From Gnetum montanum (lineage: Eukaryota > Streptophyta > Gnetopsida > Gnetales > Gnetaceae), in the NCBI GenBank assembly GCA_015680685.1, contig MNCI01010443.1, positions 535,483 through 599,482 of the forward strand: a DNA stretch of 64,000 nucleotides, given 5' to 3'. The translations under genes were made by a program, and so were the position numbers. The notes beneath the pieces are model-generated. The model did not search any database. It was not told the DNA's origin and saw only the letters and a list, made by a program, of their open reading frames with translations. Shown here piece by piece: positions 33,767-46,960 of the stretch. Each line of letters begins with the position of its first letter. Positions within the stretch are counted from its first letter, which is position 1.

Positions 33767-33771
33767 GAAGG
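33767..33771. repeat. Target site duplication GAAGG, left of E4
   Basis: GAAGG precedes TGAAACACC and is repeated at 51984-51988. The site is inside exon 1 of the E3 antisense gene. Confidence 0.9.
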
Positions 33772-34967
33772 TGAAACACCACAAAATTTTGAGCTTAGTA
33801 CTCTTCCAACAAGAAGCAGGTCCCTGGGACTCACAGATGACCACGACCACATCTGGTATCAAACATGGCAACTTCGAAGATCAGATGCTTAATTTTCACA
33901 AAGTATACATTCTCAGCGTATACGCCTAGCGTATACGACACCCAAGTCTACATTCTCAGTGTATAAGCCCAGCGTATGCGCTCAAAGTTCACATTCACAG
34001 CGTATACGCTCAAGTTCTCAGCGTATACGCCCAGCGTATATGCCCGATGTTCACAGTGTATACGCCCAGCATGGGCGACTAGCGTACATGCCCCATAAGT
34101 ACGTTTAGCCTGTACGACTGATGCATATGCCCGACATGCAATCCCCGAAGATGGCATGAAAACAACATTGCAGAATAAGACTTGGTACAAGGCAGCAACC
34201 ATCAGCGTATACGCTCAGCACATCCAGCGTATACGCCCAGAGTCTACGCCCGCTTGATATAGCGTATATGCTCAGCAAATGTAATCTATTTTACACTTGT
34301 AAATTTTATGCTTTTGCACCTGGTCAACGCGCCACGTGTCACCCAACCCGAGTCTAACGTCCAAACCTATATAAAATTCCCAATTTTTTACTAGATCAAG
34401 GTTGGTTCGTAAAATTTCGAGTAAACCAGAGAAAAATAGAGATGCTGAGAACCAGAGCAGAGAACTTTGTACACTAGACAACCTTGTACACCGAGCATAT
34501 AGCCTCTATGCTATGCCTATAGTTTGAGCTAGCTATCAGTCCTCCCTGCATCCACCAGGGCTATTCGTCCGCCTTGTGTCAAAAGCACAACTGCGTTAGA
34601 CCGGTGCATTATACACTCATTTTGAAATGCCATTGTTACATTTTTTTTCCTAAAATATGTTACAGTTTGCATTGATTGTTGCATGTATTCTGTTTATGCT
34701 CTGTTACGTTTATGCTCCATTCACATCAATTACGCTATTTATGCTCTATTTTACACCTGTTACACCGTTCACGTATAACTCAGTGTATAGCACCTCGGTG
34801 TACGTTCGGGGAAATCCTTGCCTGATCCGTGTGCAGATCATCCAAGGTACTCTACATTCATTCATTCCAGCTCACCCTTAGGTGAAGGTAGGGTCTTCTG
34901 TGCATGTCCGAATATCTCCAAGTATCTGTTTCCTTCCAGCCAGAGACCGATGATTTCGGACGGTACA
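33772..34967 (+). repeat. E4 5' LTR
   Basis: TGAAACACC to GGACGGTACA. The U3 at 33900-34280 is dense in the word AGCGTATACGCC and its palindrome. The TATA box is at 34368-34375. It is shorter than the E3 LTR by a deletion after position 50. Confidence 0.95.
34368..34375 (+). promoter_or_regulatory. E4 LTR TATA box (5' LTR)
   Basis: TATATAAA in the context AACCTATATAAAATTCC, after a GCCACGTGTC box. Confidence 0.65.
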
Positions 34968-34972
34968 GAAAT

Positions 34973-34988
34973 TGGCGCTAGAAGGAGG
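34973..34988 (+). promoter_or_regulatory. E4 primer binding site candidate
   Basis: TGGCGCTAGAAGGAGG, five bases (GAAAT) after the LTR. It is identical in E3. The matching tRNA was not assigned. Confidence 0.75.
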
Positions 34989-35029
34989 GTCTCTACATTA
35001 AACTTACTGTGCTTAAAAAAATCCCAGCG

Positions 35030-35700
35030 TCTACACTGTTGAGTATACGCCAACCCTTTCTACAAACCTCCCAGCGTCTATGCTGTCGAGTATACATCGA
35101 CCCTGTCTGCAAACCTCCCAGCGTCTACGCTGTTGAGTGTTTACGCTGTTGAGCGTCTACGCTGCCTTCTCTAAAGTTTACCATCTGCAAGTCTCCCAGT
35201 GTTTACACTGTTGAGCGTCTACACTGCCTCGTCTAAAGCTTACCATCTGCAAGTCTCCCAACATTTACGCTGTTGAACATACGCTATTCGCTATACACTA
35301 TAGACCCTATCTATGCTATACGCTAACCCTGCACACTTTACGTTGCAAACTGTGCCTACACTACACACAAGACTCTATTTGCACTGCTAACACATACGCC
35401 ACTCACTTTACGCTATAGAATTTTTCTATGCTACATACAAGACCCTGTTTACACCCTAAACTTGTTTACGCTGCTTTCCATTTATGTTATACTCTGTACG
35501 CTGTAACCCTGTTTATGCTATACGCTGACGCTGTATACGCTGCAGAGCGTATACGCTACACACTCTACGCCGTAGATTCTCTACGCTGACACTATACGCT
35601 CTATACCTATACGTCTTCTACGCTGTCTACGCTGAAGCCTATACGTTGAGACCCAGTATATACGTTGTACACCACGAACGTAGGTTTACGCTGCATTAAG
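35030..35700. repeat. E4 leader with arrays of CAGCGTCTACGCTG and GCGTATACGC words
   Basis: The untranslated leader between PBS and gag holds dozens of short near-palindromic words such as CAGCGTCTACGCTGTTGAG and CGTATACGCT. It starts with three longer units of about 60 bases (CCCAGCGTCTACGCTG, then CTGCAAAC). No ORF is supported. Confidence 0.7.
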
Positions 35701-35749
35701 CACGCTGATTCCATATCCCTTCACTGTGTCATATTCTCAACTGCTGATT

Positions 35750-38700
35750 ATGAACACCACAAACACCACTGCTACAACCACCCAAGTCATTGACATCGTA
35801 GGCACCATGGCTGTCCAATAGCCCGCGGTCCAACAGCCCGCAGCACAACCCATAGTGGGGCCTCGCCGATTCCTTAGGTTGTAAGGGAGGAACCCATCAT
35901 CTAACATCATAATTCAAGACCAATACAACTTCATATGCCTGAAAATACAAGCTAGCTTAGCTGTAGACCGAGCCAAAATAGAAGTTAAAAGGCAATATGA
36001 ACTTTTCTACAGGGGGGGGGCAAGAGTTCATTCCTTCCCCATACGATATCATCCCTGTTCCAGAGTCTTACTCTGAGCTCATCACACAACTCCTCCTGCA
36101 AAGGAGCCAGTCACTAGATCAGCCTGTAGTAAACCCTCAACCGAAAGAGGAGGATGAGTTCACTACCCAATCTGAGCATGAAGACTCATACCACACCCTT
36201 AGCCCACAAACTTATATAAACCCGGTATTTCATCTATCCATGGGCGAGACTTCATCCCTCTAGCCACTGAACATCATGCAAGCGCATGCGCCTCAACAAG
36301 ACGAAGCTGCACTCATCCCCATTCCTCCACCAACTGACGTTCAAATCAACACGCTTCCCCTCGCAATTCTTCTCACAGCTACGACACCCTCGGTCTTACA
36401 AATGCAACCCCCTCAAAATAATGTAGGGGCAACCTTCCCACCTCGTGTGATCAGGATGCCGCATGTGATATCGGCATCTACGTCTACCCATTATATCCCC
36501 GAGGTCCAAACTCACGGAGCCCCTGTTACCGCTATAACTCAACAAGTTCAGGGGATTCCTACACAAAACATGACTAGGCAATGGGTAGCGATGGGTGCTC
36601 AACCACGTCAACCCCTTCACTACAACATACCACCTCATACAATGCCACTGGTCAACATCCCTCAAACATAACCACAACAACAACAACCCCTCACCTACAA
36701 TGTGCCGCCTGTGATACCACATGTTATAAATATTCCACAAGTACAATCGCCAACTACATAGCTTTCAACCTTCCAACCTACCATCCAACAATCTAATATG
36801 TACACCGCACCACCCCAAGTCGCCACCTCACCTAGCGCTCAAGATTGGGCAGATGCTAAAAAACTGATGCAGGAACTAACTGAAGATGTCAAACGCCTCA
36901 AAACAGCTGTTGATGGAGAGTTGAAGGTAGTGGACTTTTACCACGATGACCCCATCAGCTCTTCCGTTCCGCCCCTAACCTTACCTAAAGGTGTATCATT
37001 ACCTACGTTAACTAAATATAATGGGGAGATAGAGCCCAATGCTCACCTTATAACATTTAGACTAGAGTGCACATTACATCAGGCATGGGCACATGCCATT
37101 TTGCGAGTGTTCCCTATGTCCCTTGTAGGGAGAGCACTTGATTGGTATCGAGCCTTGCCAAGAAACTTGATATTTTCCTTGGAAGTGTTGTTACATCAAT
37201 TCGTTACCAGGTTCAAGTATAACTTGAAACTTGAAGCGACGCTTGATAGCCTTATATAGGTTAAACAAGCGCCTTTAGAACCTGTACAAAAATTCATCCA
37301 GAGGTGGAGCACTGCTCTCAATGAGCTCCATGAGCCAATCCCACAGACATATCTTCTCACCATTCTAAAAGGGGTTGTTAATGACTTTTTCAAATCCAAG
37401 TTATATTACCTTAACGCACGTAACCTTAATCAAGCCTTTGTATAGATAAAAAATATAGAGGAGGCGGCCCAAAATAGCCATGATCCTGTGTATTTAGCCT
37501 TCAAAAATCAACAAAGTAAGAAGGATAAAGAAAAAGCTAAAACAACTATAGCAGCAATAATGGAAATGTAACAAGCAAATGTGGCATAACAAAAGAAACC
37601 GCCGGTGGCCCCTACTAATTATACTAAGCCTACTCCCACGACTGCACCAGAATCCTCCTCATCGCAGAACCCAACACCAAACCGTACAAGAAACTTTGAG
37701 AGGAAAGAACCCTCCCAATATATGCCATTTCCTATGAAGCCATCCCAGCTATTCGATCAACTCCTGAGGGCTGGATTAATGAAACATAAACAGTTGTCCT
37801 CAGCAGCGATTCAAAGACATGATTAGTTCTATCAACAGGTTCAAAACCTGAGCCTAGCAACGCTGGATGAACCCCCAGTACTCAAAGGTTTTAGGATGGA
37901 CCATTTCTGCGACTATCACCAACGTAATGGGCATGGCACGGATTACTGTTTCACCCTGAAACAAGACATATAATGAATGATCGATGGAGGCCAAATCACT
38001 TTTGATGAGGCCAACCCGGTCCAATTGCAGAACCAGGCTATGGGTGTCTATAAAGATCCACTAAATACCAAAGAGGCGCAGTACGTTATTAACACAATCT
38101 ACCTAGACAATGAACCTGAAACACCTAGCATTAACACCGTCTACTCTGACTATGAACAACAAACGCCTAACAAGCCATTTGTAGTATGTATTCCTCCCAC
38201 TACATCAACATCCATACCTCAATCATCATACGCCCCGCAGCAGCCTTATGTTGTCCGCATACCCCCCGCCGTAACGGCTTCTAACACCCCGACACATGAA
38301 AAATGATATGTGGTGCGTATGCCTCCCGCTGTCACTACCTCAAATCTACCAACCCCTCCTACTCGACCTGCCCCTTACGTAGTCCGAGTGCCACCCATAG
38401 TTGCAATAGCGGAGGTCCAACCTCCACCTAAACCAACCCCATACATCGTTAGGGCACCCAAACGTCCTAGTGATCCCTAATTCTTTAATTCCCAGACACA
38501 AAATAAACCAAACCCCTATGTCATCAAGGTGCCTAGCCCGTGTGGCACCCAACCCCAGGCGACTGTCCGACCGTAACCCCATCTGACTCCATACATAGTA
38601 CGAATCCCAAGGCAACCTGAGGCCTCAAAACCAATCATGCCCCCGCGTCACACACAAGAACTCTTAGCAGACAGGCTTATGCGCGAATGCTTGGAAAAGG

Positions 38701-39961
38701 AGCGTCAACGGCTAGCCTTAGGACCTCCTAAACCCACTCCATTAAATGCCATACCCATGACACAACCTAACGATAAACCAAACAAAGGCCACGAGGGGGA
38801 ATCATCCAGAAAACATGACACGCCCGAATCAACAATTCCAAAAGCAATGATAAACCAACAATGCACGAAATAAAACTGTTGGGCCCAATGGACCAAGTTA
38901 CTGTCGATAAACACGAGCCCAATAGTAGAGACCTAGCAACAGCCCTAACACAGGTCACACAAGCACTCAAACAAAACAATACTTCGCTAAGCTTATATGA
39001 CCTAGTTTTAACATCTCAAACACATCGTGAAGCTTTGGTACGCATGCTAACATCTATCCCAGTAAGTGAGTATTTGCCTCCAAATGAACCTTCGATTCAT
39101 GCGGTAATGTACTCACCCCAAGGGTGAACTTCCAAACCATTAAGTTTCCATAACGATAACATCAAGGTGGATGAGAAAACAGGGGAGATAACAATAGCCC
39201 CCATGTTTATAACAATAAGAGTAAACCAATTCCAGATACATAGGATCCACGTAGATGATGGAGCTGCCACAAACGTAGTGCCATATCCCATCATCGAACA
39301 ACTCAGGCTAACAGAGCAAATCAAACCAACTACCACCACATGCTTGAAATCATTTAGCGGATCGTGCGTAACAGTCAAAGGCACCGTGACCTTAGACTTC
39401 ATAGCAGGGGACCAATTCCCCACATCCACCGAATTCGTAGTAATCGATGAGATGCCAGGATTCAACCTAATATTAGGAAGGCCTTGGTTAGCCCAACTAA
39501 AACCAGTCTCATCCCCTATACACCAAGAGATTCACCTGCCATATGAAGGTGGTGAAATCATCATACACGGGGAGGCTGCTACACCCATCATCTCATCATA
39601 CATAGACACAGACCAAGGTTCAAAGGTTAAGCTGGAAGAGCCTAGACAACATGACATAAATGGACAACAACCGACAAGCGATAATTTTTTAAACATAGAA
39701 GAAAACCCACCCAACATAGAACTACCTAGGCCAGACATTGTACATACACCTCCTCACTTAGAAACAACAACTAACACAGAACTCACATCAAAAGTCGAAA
39801 CATCTGAAAACACCAATGCGAAAACAACTCCATCAGACATCCCTTGGGCTGAATTACCCTTCAACATGATCAGTGAAGGGGAGGCTGAATACAGAATCAT
39901 ACCTGCTAACTCTGCCCCCGACGTAAAAATGCGAAAAATCAAAAAATTACTAAACCAATAA
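35750..39961 (+). pseudogene. E4 gag-protease polyprotein
   Basis: Starts MNTTNTTATTTQVIDI like E2. A TAG follows at MAVQ, then YNFICLKIQASLAVDR. A run of nine G (36012-36020) shifts the frame. It then reads FIPSPYDIIPV, a Pro-rich linker with stops at 36260 (TAG) and 36669 (TAA, CAA in context), the capsid-like core (DFYHDDPISSSVP, DWYRALPRNL) and FCDYHQRNGHGTDYC as zinc knuckle. Protease: HVDDGAATNVVPY and NLILGRPWLAQL. It ends in TAA at 39959. Several TAG and TAA codons replace Gln. The linker with repeated YVVRIPPA-like phrases (38170-38640) is also found in E2 and E5. Confidence 0.9.
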
Positions 39962-39974
39962 ATAAAAAAAAGAC

Positions 39975-40210
39975 AATGGTCTGAAACGATGTTAAACTAC
40001 AATCAGTTCGAAACAACGTTAAACTACAATCTGTTCGAAATGACGTTAAACTACCATGTCTGCAACGACATAAAACTAGCCACGATCAGAAATGGTCGGT
40101 CAACCGAGAAACCCACCCGTGTCATTTGAAACGTTGCTTGCCTATGCTAGGGCCCGAAACGGCCTTAAGCTAGTGCAAATCTGGCCCGAAATGGCCTTAA
40201 ACTAGAACAA
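39975..40210 (+). repeat. Hairpin-TTAAACTA repeats, E4 gag-PR/aORF spacer
   Basis: Six or seven units: early ones TTCGAAACRACGTTAAACTA, later ones GGCCCGAAATGGCCTTAAAC with a GGCC/GGCC stem. The two forms show the stem changing within one array. Confidence 0.8.
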
Positions 40211-40521
40211 CCACTTATACTTTGCTTTCCTCTTTCATTTACCATTTTACTCCAGCTGATAATTACATCCGCACATTACACTTAAACCAAAAAAAAAAAC
40301 AAACCAAAATATTTTACATTGTTGTGTTGTGTTTTCAATTAAACTCAAAATCAATAAAAATAACTTTTCATATATATACATGAAATGATGTACAATTATA
40401 AGAATTAACTGTTTTCATCCATTTGTGCAACATAACTCAAAATTTGCAATTTACAATTCCCGTATAAATTTGTGTCAGAATAGTTTCACAATAAAACAAA
40501 ATGATAAAAAACTAAAATAAA

Positions 40522-43500
40522 CTAAACATCTGGGATGGGAGGGTCGTCCTCTTTAGACCCGCTGGCATTATGGGCCCCCACTTCACTGGGACGAGCTTCG
40601 TAGACATCATCACTACCTTGATCCTGAAAATGCAAAAAGAGATAATCAACGTAAGAACAAGAGAAATATGAAATTTCAAACAATGGGAAAAGAATGAAGA
40701 TCATAATGAAAAAATGCTTACCGTAGGAAATCCCCCCAAGCTGAATTCTAGCCAGCGAAGGATTTCCTCTTCTGAGACACTGGTCCAATCGGTCCCATTG
40801 AGTTCTAGGTCGACATCTACCAAGGCCTTCCCCTTGTCAACCAATGACCAGGTAGAACGCTTTAAAGGAAATTCTCCCACAAATACCTCCCTAGAAGCAG
40901 TTGTAATCACCCTTGTAGGAGATTCCATCTTGACAGTTGTGTTTTGAGCAAAAGTATCGAATGCAGAACGTAGACCCAGACCCTCCACAAACATTTCCAG
41001 TTGATGCTTTTCAATGGACACTTCCTTCAACGATTTCTTATAATGATGTTTATGGGTCTTTTCGTCCTGACCCCATTTGCATACCTTGGAAGTGAAAGCT
41101 TTCTAGTCTTGACATTTGAGGTTCAGTAAGTCTATTTGGGCCTTACACTCTGCAAGTCTCCATGTCAGTGACGCGTGACAGTTGAGCAAGTTCCAATACC
41201 TGGTATACATGACCTCGGAGGTCCGCCAAGAGCGATCACCACTTAGTTTGGCGGAGGCAAACTCATACCGAGCCTTTAGATCATCACGCTCAACTGACAA
41301 CTTAGAAACTTCTTTCTCCTTTGTTTGAATCTACAACCACAACTGTTCGACGGAATGCCTACAGGTCAATAGCGATTTGGCGTTGTGAACGAGACCCTCC
41401 GTCACTTCCTCATAAACTGGCCTAGGCACCTGCTCAACTTCTGGGGATAATATAGGCAAACTCTCTATGTTAATTGTCTCAGAAGGATCCCACCTCAGTT
41501 TAACACCTGCGCACTTGAAAAGAACAAATGCTAAAGCGACAGAAACAGGGGGTGAAACTCTAAAGTTACAAAAAACTCGAAATATACATACCTATCTCAG
41601 GGTGGACCTCCTGAATTCATTCAACAACTTCCTCAGCGATACCAGCCACAAAATCCATTTTACTTGGCATCTCTATCCAAGTAAATGGCCCATGGGTGTG
41701 AGACGGACTAACCTCCGTGGTCCTTTCAAGGGGAACCATCTTCATGGGTACGTCCAGTCACATCGTCCTGGTTTCGCTGCCTTCGTCTAGAAGAGATGAA
41801 AACACAAAAGTAAAATACCATGGAAATAACAGCTAATGAAGCAACATAAAGAAAAATAAAAGAAAATATACCATGTTCCCTGTCCCCTTCTGGGTTTGGA
41901 GGATTGCCAAGGTTCAACTTTCCTTTGAGGAAGCTACTGAACATTTCGTCGACACCACTTTGGTCATCCACCGGCTTAGTCTCCGTGGTGTCTTCCTGTA
42001 GCTCCTCCGTTTTTTCCATTTGATCCTTGTCAGCCTCTTCCTCATTGGTCAATAGCTCCGTTCTAGTTTCTTCCTCTTCGATGATCGTCTCTAATTCCTA
42101 CCTCCTCACTTCTCGAATCAAGTCTGAAGGCATCAATAACATGTAAGTGGTCGAAGTAAAAATCATGAGTAAGATGAAAATAATAAAGCAATAAGGATAC
42201 TAAGTTTACTTACCTTGGATAGGCATCTTGAATCGTATGCGCTTAATCCATGGATCATCCACATTTGAGGCCTCCTTGGTGGAACGTTCATGTTTTGTCA
42301 GCTTCGACTTGGCCTTGCCAATGGTTTCTTTGACAACCCATTCTGCTCTCTTCGTAGTATAAGGCACATCATCTGGTTCCAACCCCACACTGTCACATGT
42401 GTGGATTGAGGTACCAGATGATCCCCTTGTCGTGATAGACATGGATTCATCTATTGCCTCGGGCACATCCTGGGACTTGGCTGTTTCAAACAAGTGGTTG
42501 ATCCACGGGCGGGATAATTGACCTCGATCTTGTAGAACATACTTGTTGTCCGCACGAACCACCAGGAACTTGGCTAAGCGGTGAAGATAACCCGTAAAGA
42601 ATGCAAAAGTAAAGTGAGACTGTTCCTCGACATTCGAGCGCAATTGCACTATCTCTTTGTGAAGGCCCGACAACAAAAATTGGGCCCAGTTATAACGCAT
42701 GTTGATTTCTAGGACGGTTTGCATAATACGTACAACTTTGACCCCAAGACTCCGCACCTGGGAAAGGGATTTAGGAAATACACAAGCCCTAAATAGGGGA
42801 TATAACTCATTCACCTCCTCAACTTTTGCTTTCCCCTGCATAGGGAATCCCTTAGCACCCTTGGCAACACCCAACGAGTCCTCTAGTTCACGAACTGTAT
42901 GAAGCTCTTTATGATCCCTGTCTAAAACTACAGTTATACCATCTGCCAGTGCACCAAATAAGTTCGAAAAGAATTCAGGCAACAAATGGAAAAATATCTT
43001 AACACCCTTTATCCGGGTGCTGTAGTAAGTGACAGACTCATTGAAGGAATCCACGATCCTGATCATGTATGCTATTGATACATCAGGGCTCGGGGTCGTG
43101 AAGAGCTCCATAAGGCCAGCGTCGTCTAAGCAATAAATGATGGATGGCGGGGCGTGAGTGCACAATCATTTGTGGGCCTTACTAACCTCCTTGAACTTCA
43201 TTGATAGGGTAGTCTCAGTTCGTCCCATTGTGACAGGGTCCCCGCCAGGAGGTACATAAACTGCAAATACAATTCAAAATCATCATATTAGTATAACCCC
43301 CGGTAGTCGAACAAACACATTAGCACACCTAGAAAATATTTTCATTTACCTTCAGTTGTGGACTTAGAAGTGCTACCTAAGCTAGAGTCACGGGGGAAGA
43401 CTGGTCCCTTATTTGACTAATCTCCATGCAACCATCCACGAGCTGCGCATTGAGCGAACGCTCTAGAGAATCTTTTGTGAAAATGTACAATATCATCCTT

Positions 43501-45039
43501 GGTTTGCGCTAATATAGCTCCACAAAGGTTGAGACCCACCATAAAAGCCTCTAGAGTGGTATGAGCTAGAGCAAGCCCATCATCCTCAACGCATGTTCCA
43601 TCTGGGTTAACTTTAGGCCTACAAACGAATGGATGTTAAAACAGAAGCAAATGCCAAACGATGGAAAGAAACAACAAGCTTAAAAGATCCTACCTATCCA
43701 CCCTATACACGGTACCAGGAGGGTTTTGGAACAACATGTACGTGCGTGCAACTAAAAATAGAGTGTTGTTCAGATAATCATACCCTCAAGGCAATTGGGA
43801 CCACATGCGCATTAACGGACGAGTGGATTTTGGCCCACCAGAGGGGCCACCCTCGATCACAAGCGGCCCCTCATCAATATCTCTCATGAAGACTACGATA
43901 CCCTTCACGGCTCCCGGCAACATTGCCTCAAGCATGCTCCATGCCACCAGTTCACTTAGGTGTGACTAGATAACCACTTTGAAATTGTCCAGCATGAAGG
44001 CTAGGAATTCGTACGCACCTTCTCTGAACCAGACCCCGTTGTTGTTGACAGTTAGATCCATGGTAGGTTCATCAGCCTCAATGGGGCCAAACCATGTTAG
44101 TATTCCAACTAGCTCAATGATGAGGAGAAAAGGCTTAGTGTCCCTGCAAGCAACCAAAATGCCACTATAAATCAGCCATGCATCAGAACGACAAGAAAAA
44201 CAAAAGTTCGCATGGTAGGTCGACACTTAGAAAAATTGCTAACTATTTACGCTCGGCGTATACGCTGCCTAACCCAGCGTATACGCTATCAAGAATTGTT
44301 TGCGCTTAGCGTATACGCTGCCAAGACTGGCGTATACACTGACAAAAGACTATTTATGCTATCAACCAAACCATTCACGCTCAGCGTAAACACTGTGAAA
44401 ATCATCAGCGTATACGCCGTGTAAATAGTCCATGCTGAATAGTGTAAACAGTCTACGCTATACACCATACAAATGGTTTACTGTGCAAATAAGTTTATGC
44501 CGAAAATAGTTTACATGAAAATAGGTCTACGCTATACCTCAGTTGAAAAGAATTAATTGTTCACCCTCAGCATATACGCTGTAATAGCCTTCAGCGTATA
44601 CGGTGTGTAAACAGTATACGTTGGACACTATAAACGACCTACGAATAGTCAGCGTATACGCTGATAAAATCGTCTATGCTTCATGCCAAAAAAATTGTTT
44701 ACGCTATCCACTGATAAAAAAAATTATGCTATGATAGTCTACGCTATTGAGACTCTCTACGCTGTGAACTTACGCTCGGCGTATACGCCGAAACCCTTTA
44801 CGCTAACTCTCTACGCTCAGCGTATACGCCGAAGCCCTCGATGAGAGTATCTACGCTACGAAACATGCACAAATGAAAATAACTAATAGAGGCAGGATTA
44901 GAGCCTACCTGTATGACGATCTAGGCCACGATGGAATCCTTGGCCTGGGTCGACACTGCAGCATAGCCTCGCTCTCCTCTGCAAAGGTCATGTTAGGACC
45001 CTTCCTCCCCTAGCCTTTCACTTCTTTGCCTTTGCCCAT
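40522..45039 (-). pseudogene. E4 copy of the antisense spliced gene
   Basis: Exons on the - strand: 45039-44909 (131 nt), 44143-43694 (450), 43618-43350, 43260-42213, about 42128-41873, 41789-41594, 41508-40722 and 40624-40522. All have GT-AG borders. The HAD-like part reads LLIIELVGIL (Glu for the catalytic Asp), DNFKVVIWSHLSE and an NTLFL...FQNPPGT block. The exon 4 domain is a long open frame (43165-42206) with LYPLFRACVFPKSLS and QDVPEAIDESMSITT. An acidic linker, a coiled coil and a tail ending EDDPPIPDV follow. Stops: TGA at 43788-43786 (same offset as in E3), TGA near 43170 where E3 has Trp, and two TAGs in exon 7, one replacing Gln and one Trp. No large deletion. Confidence 0.85.
44236..44870. 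repeat. GCGTATACGC word array in intron 1 of the E4 antisense gene
   Basis: More than 15 copies or near copies of the self-complementary AGCGTATACGCT in about 630 bases of intron, with single-base variants. The same word fills the E4 LTR and leader. Confidence 0.8.
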
Positions 45040-45320
45040 CTCAGTGTCCTCTATGCTAGGATCGACAGTTTACACTGAGGGTTGAAACTGTTTACGCCGG
45101 AGTCTGAGTCTCTACGCTAACGCTAGAACCTCTATGATTTGTATTTACACTGAGGTTTAGATGTCTACGCCTACGCTCAGGGTTTGGGTTTTACATTTAC
45201 GCTCATGCTTACTTTTACGCCAGGGTCTAGTGAATTACGCTTACGCTAGGTCGTCTACGCTCAAGATTTACACTCACGATTATGCTCACAAGGCAATGTA
45301 ATAACAAATGACGCCCCCCC

Positions 45321-45328
45321 TTTATATA
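45321..45328 (-). promoter_or_regulatory. TATA box of the E4 antisense gene
   Basis: TATATAAA on the - strand in GCTATATAAAGGGGGGG, about 285 bases before the ATG at 45039. A (TA)n run lies farther upstream at 45420-45442. Confidence 0.7.
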
Positions 45329-45524
45329 GCGCTCCGCCGTTGCCACTGCCGCTGCCGCCTTCCGGTTTGTCTTTCTTTGCCCTTTTTCACTTATTTTAAT
45401 TAAAATTTGCTCAAAAAATAATATATATATATATATATATATTTAGAATAGAATAAGAATTACTACATCCTGTTCCCCTGTGAACCTAATTTCACGTCTT
45501 CATGCCGAACATTCTAGTGCAAAC

Positions 45525-45730
45525 AATATCCGGCCCGATATGGCCTTAAACTGCCATGACGGCCCGGTATGGCCTTAAACTGCTATATTGGCCCAGTATG
45601 GCCTTAAACTGCCATGTTGGCCCAGCAAGGCCCTAAACTGCCACATATAAATCCCCTGCAGCCTGGCAACGCATTAAACTGCCACTTGTGGCCCGGTAAG
45701 GCCCTAAACTGCCATGCATCCCAGTGTGAC
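45525..45730 (+). repeat. Hairpin-TTAAACTGCC repeats, E4 aORF/pol spacer
   Basis: Six or seven units of about 30 bases: GGCCCGGTATGGCCTTAAAC then TGCCATG. Homologous to 32975-33215 of E3 in the same sense orientation. Confidence 0.85.
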
Positions 45731-45859
45731 GATAAACCACCATTTTGCATGTGCACACAATTTAACTTGCTTGAGAACATGAAAAAATACTTATCACATC
45801 ATTCTACTCTCTGTTTATTGGCAGGAGCAAGCTCGATGGATTGACAGCATCTATCCACA

Positions 45860-46960
45860 CTGTTAATCATCGATGGGCCATACAGAAAGATCACAAGGGA
45901 CATTGACATAAATCTCATCCACTTAAGTTCATCAATGGATGACGTAGTCATAGCCTCAACACAAAAAACACTAGATAACTATCAAGGTATGAAAAAGTCC
46001 CTTGACATAGAAACTGAAGATATCAGTAAAGACCTGTTGATCAAAACCCCCATCGTTATGTCTAACAATGAGACCAAGATTTTAAAACTAAGTACATTAC
46101 TACAACCTCAACTGGCCAAAGACCTAGAGAATGTGCTTAGGGACAACATAAAGGCATTTGCTTGGTCATACATAGACATGCCTGGGTTACATCCCCGAAT
46201 CGTCCAGCACAACATCATCCTTGATTCAAAATTGAGACCCGTAAAACAAAAGGCATGAAAGGTTAAACGCAAGGTGGCATTGGCAGTTCGCAATGAGATC
46301 ACCAAACTTTATTAGGCTGGTTTCATTTGAGCTGTCGATTACGCCGAATGGGTATCCAACATGGTCATTGTCCCGAAGAAGAATGGAAGCATTCGCTTAT
46401 GCATTGACTTTTAGGATCTCAACGTCGCAACCATAAAAGATGATTTTCCCCTACCCAGCATCGATCAACTTGTTGACTTGACCACTGGGCATGCCCTATT
46501 ATCTTTTATGGATGGCTTCTCGGGATACAACCAGATACGTATTAACCCAGAGCATTAGCTCTAGACTACCTTTATGACACCAGGGGGAACCTTTTGTTAT
46601 ACAATGATGCCCTTCGGTCTGAAAAATGCTGGGGCCATGTATCAAAGGGCGATGACATTCATTTTTAGTGATTACATGTTACACTCGCTCAACGACTACG
46701 TGGATGACATTGTGGTTAAATCAAAGACATCAGAACAACACGTACAAGATCTTAACCTCATATTAAAAAGTTGTTTAAAATATGAACTGAGACTTAACCC
46801 AAAGAAATGCGTCTTCAGCGTGAAAAGAGGTAAAATGCTTGGATTTATAGCCTTAGAAGCAGGGATACGAGTAGACCCCGATAAGGTTAAGGCCATAACA
46901 ATCCTAAAACCACCTAGAAACCTTACTGAACTTTGAGGTCTACAAGCTAGACTACAGTTC
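45860..46960 (+). pseudogene. E4 pol: N-terminal region and reverse transcriptase
   Basis: Follows E3 closely: DNIKAFAWSYIDMPG, fingers WVSNMVIVPKKNGS, DDFPLPSIDQLVD, palm FMDGFSGYNQIRIN, PFGLKNAGAMYQRAM and the catalytic box LNDYVDDIVVKSK (near 46700). Stops include TGA at 46256 (Arg in E3 context), TAG near 46312 and 46413, and TAG near 46556. Most need one C-to-T change. Confidence 0.9.

Noticed and set aside
45420-45442. TA dinucleotide run as an insertion hot spot or origin
   Set aside because: A simple microsatellite in the promoter region of the E4 antisense gene; nothing else supports a special role.
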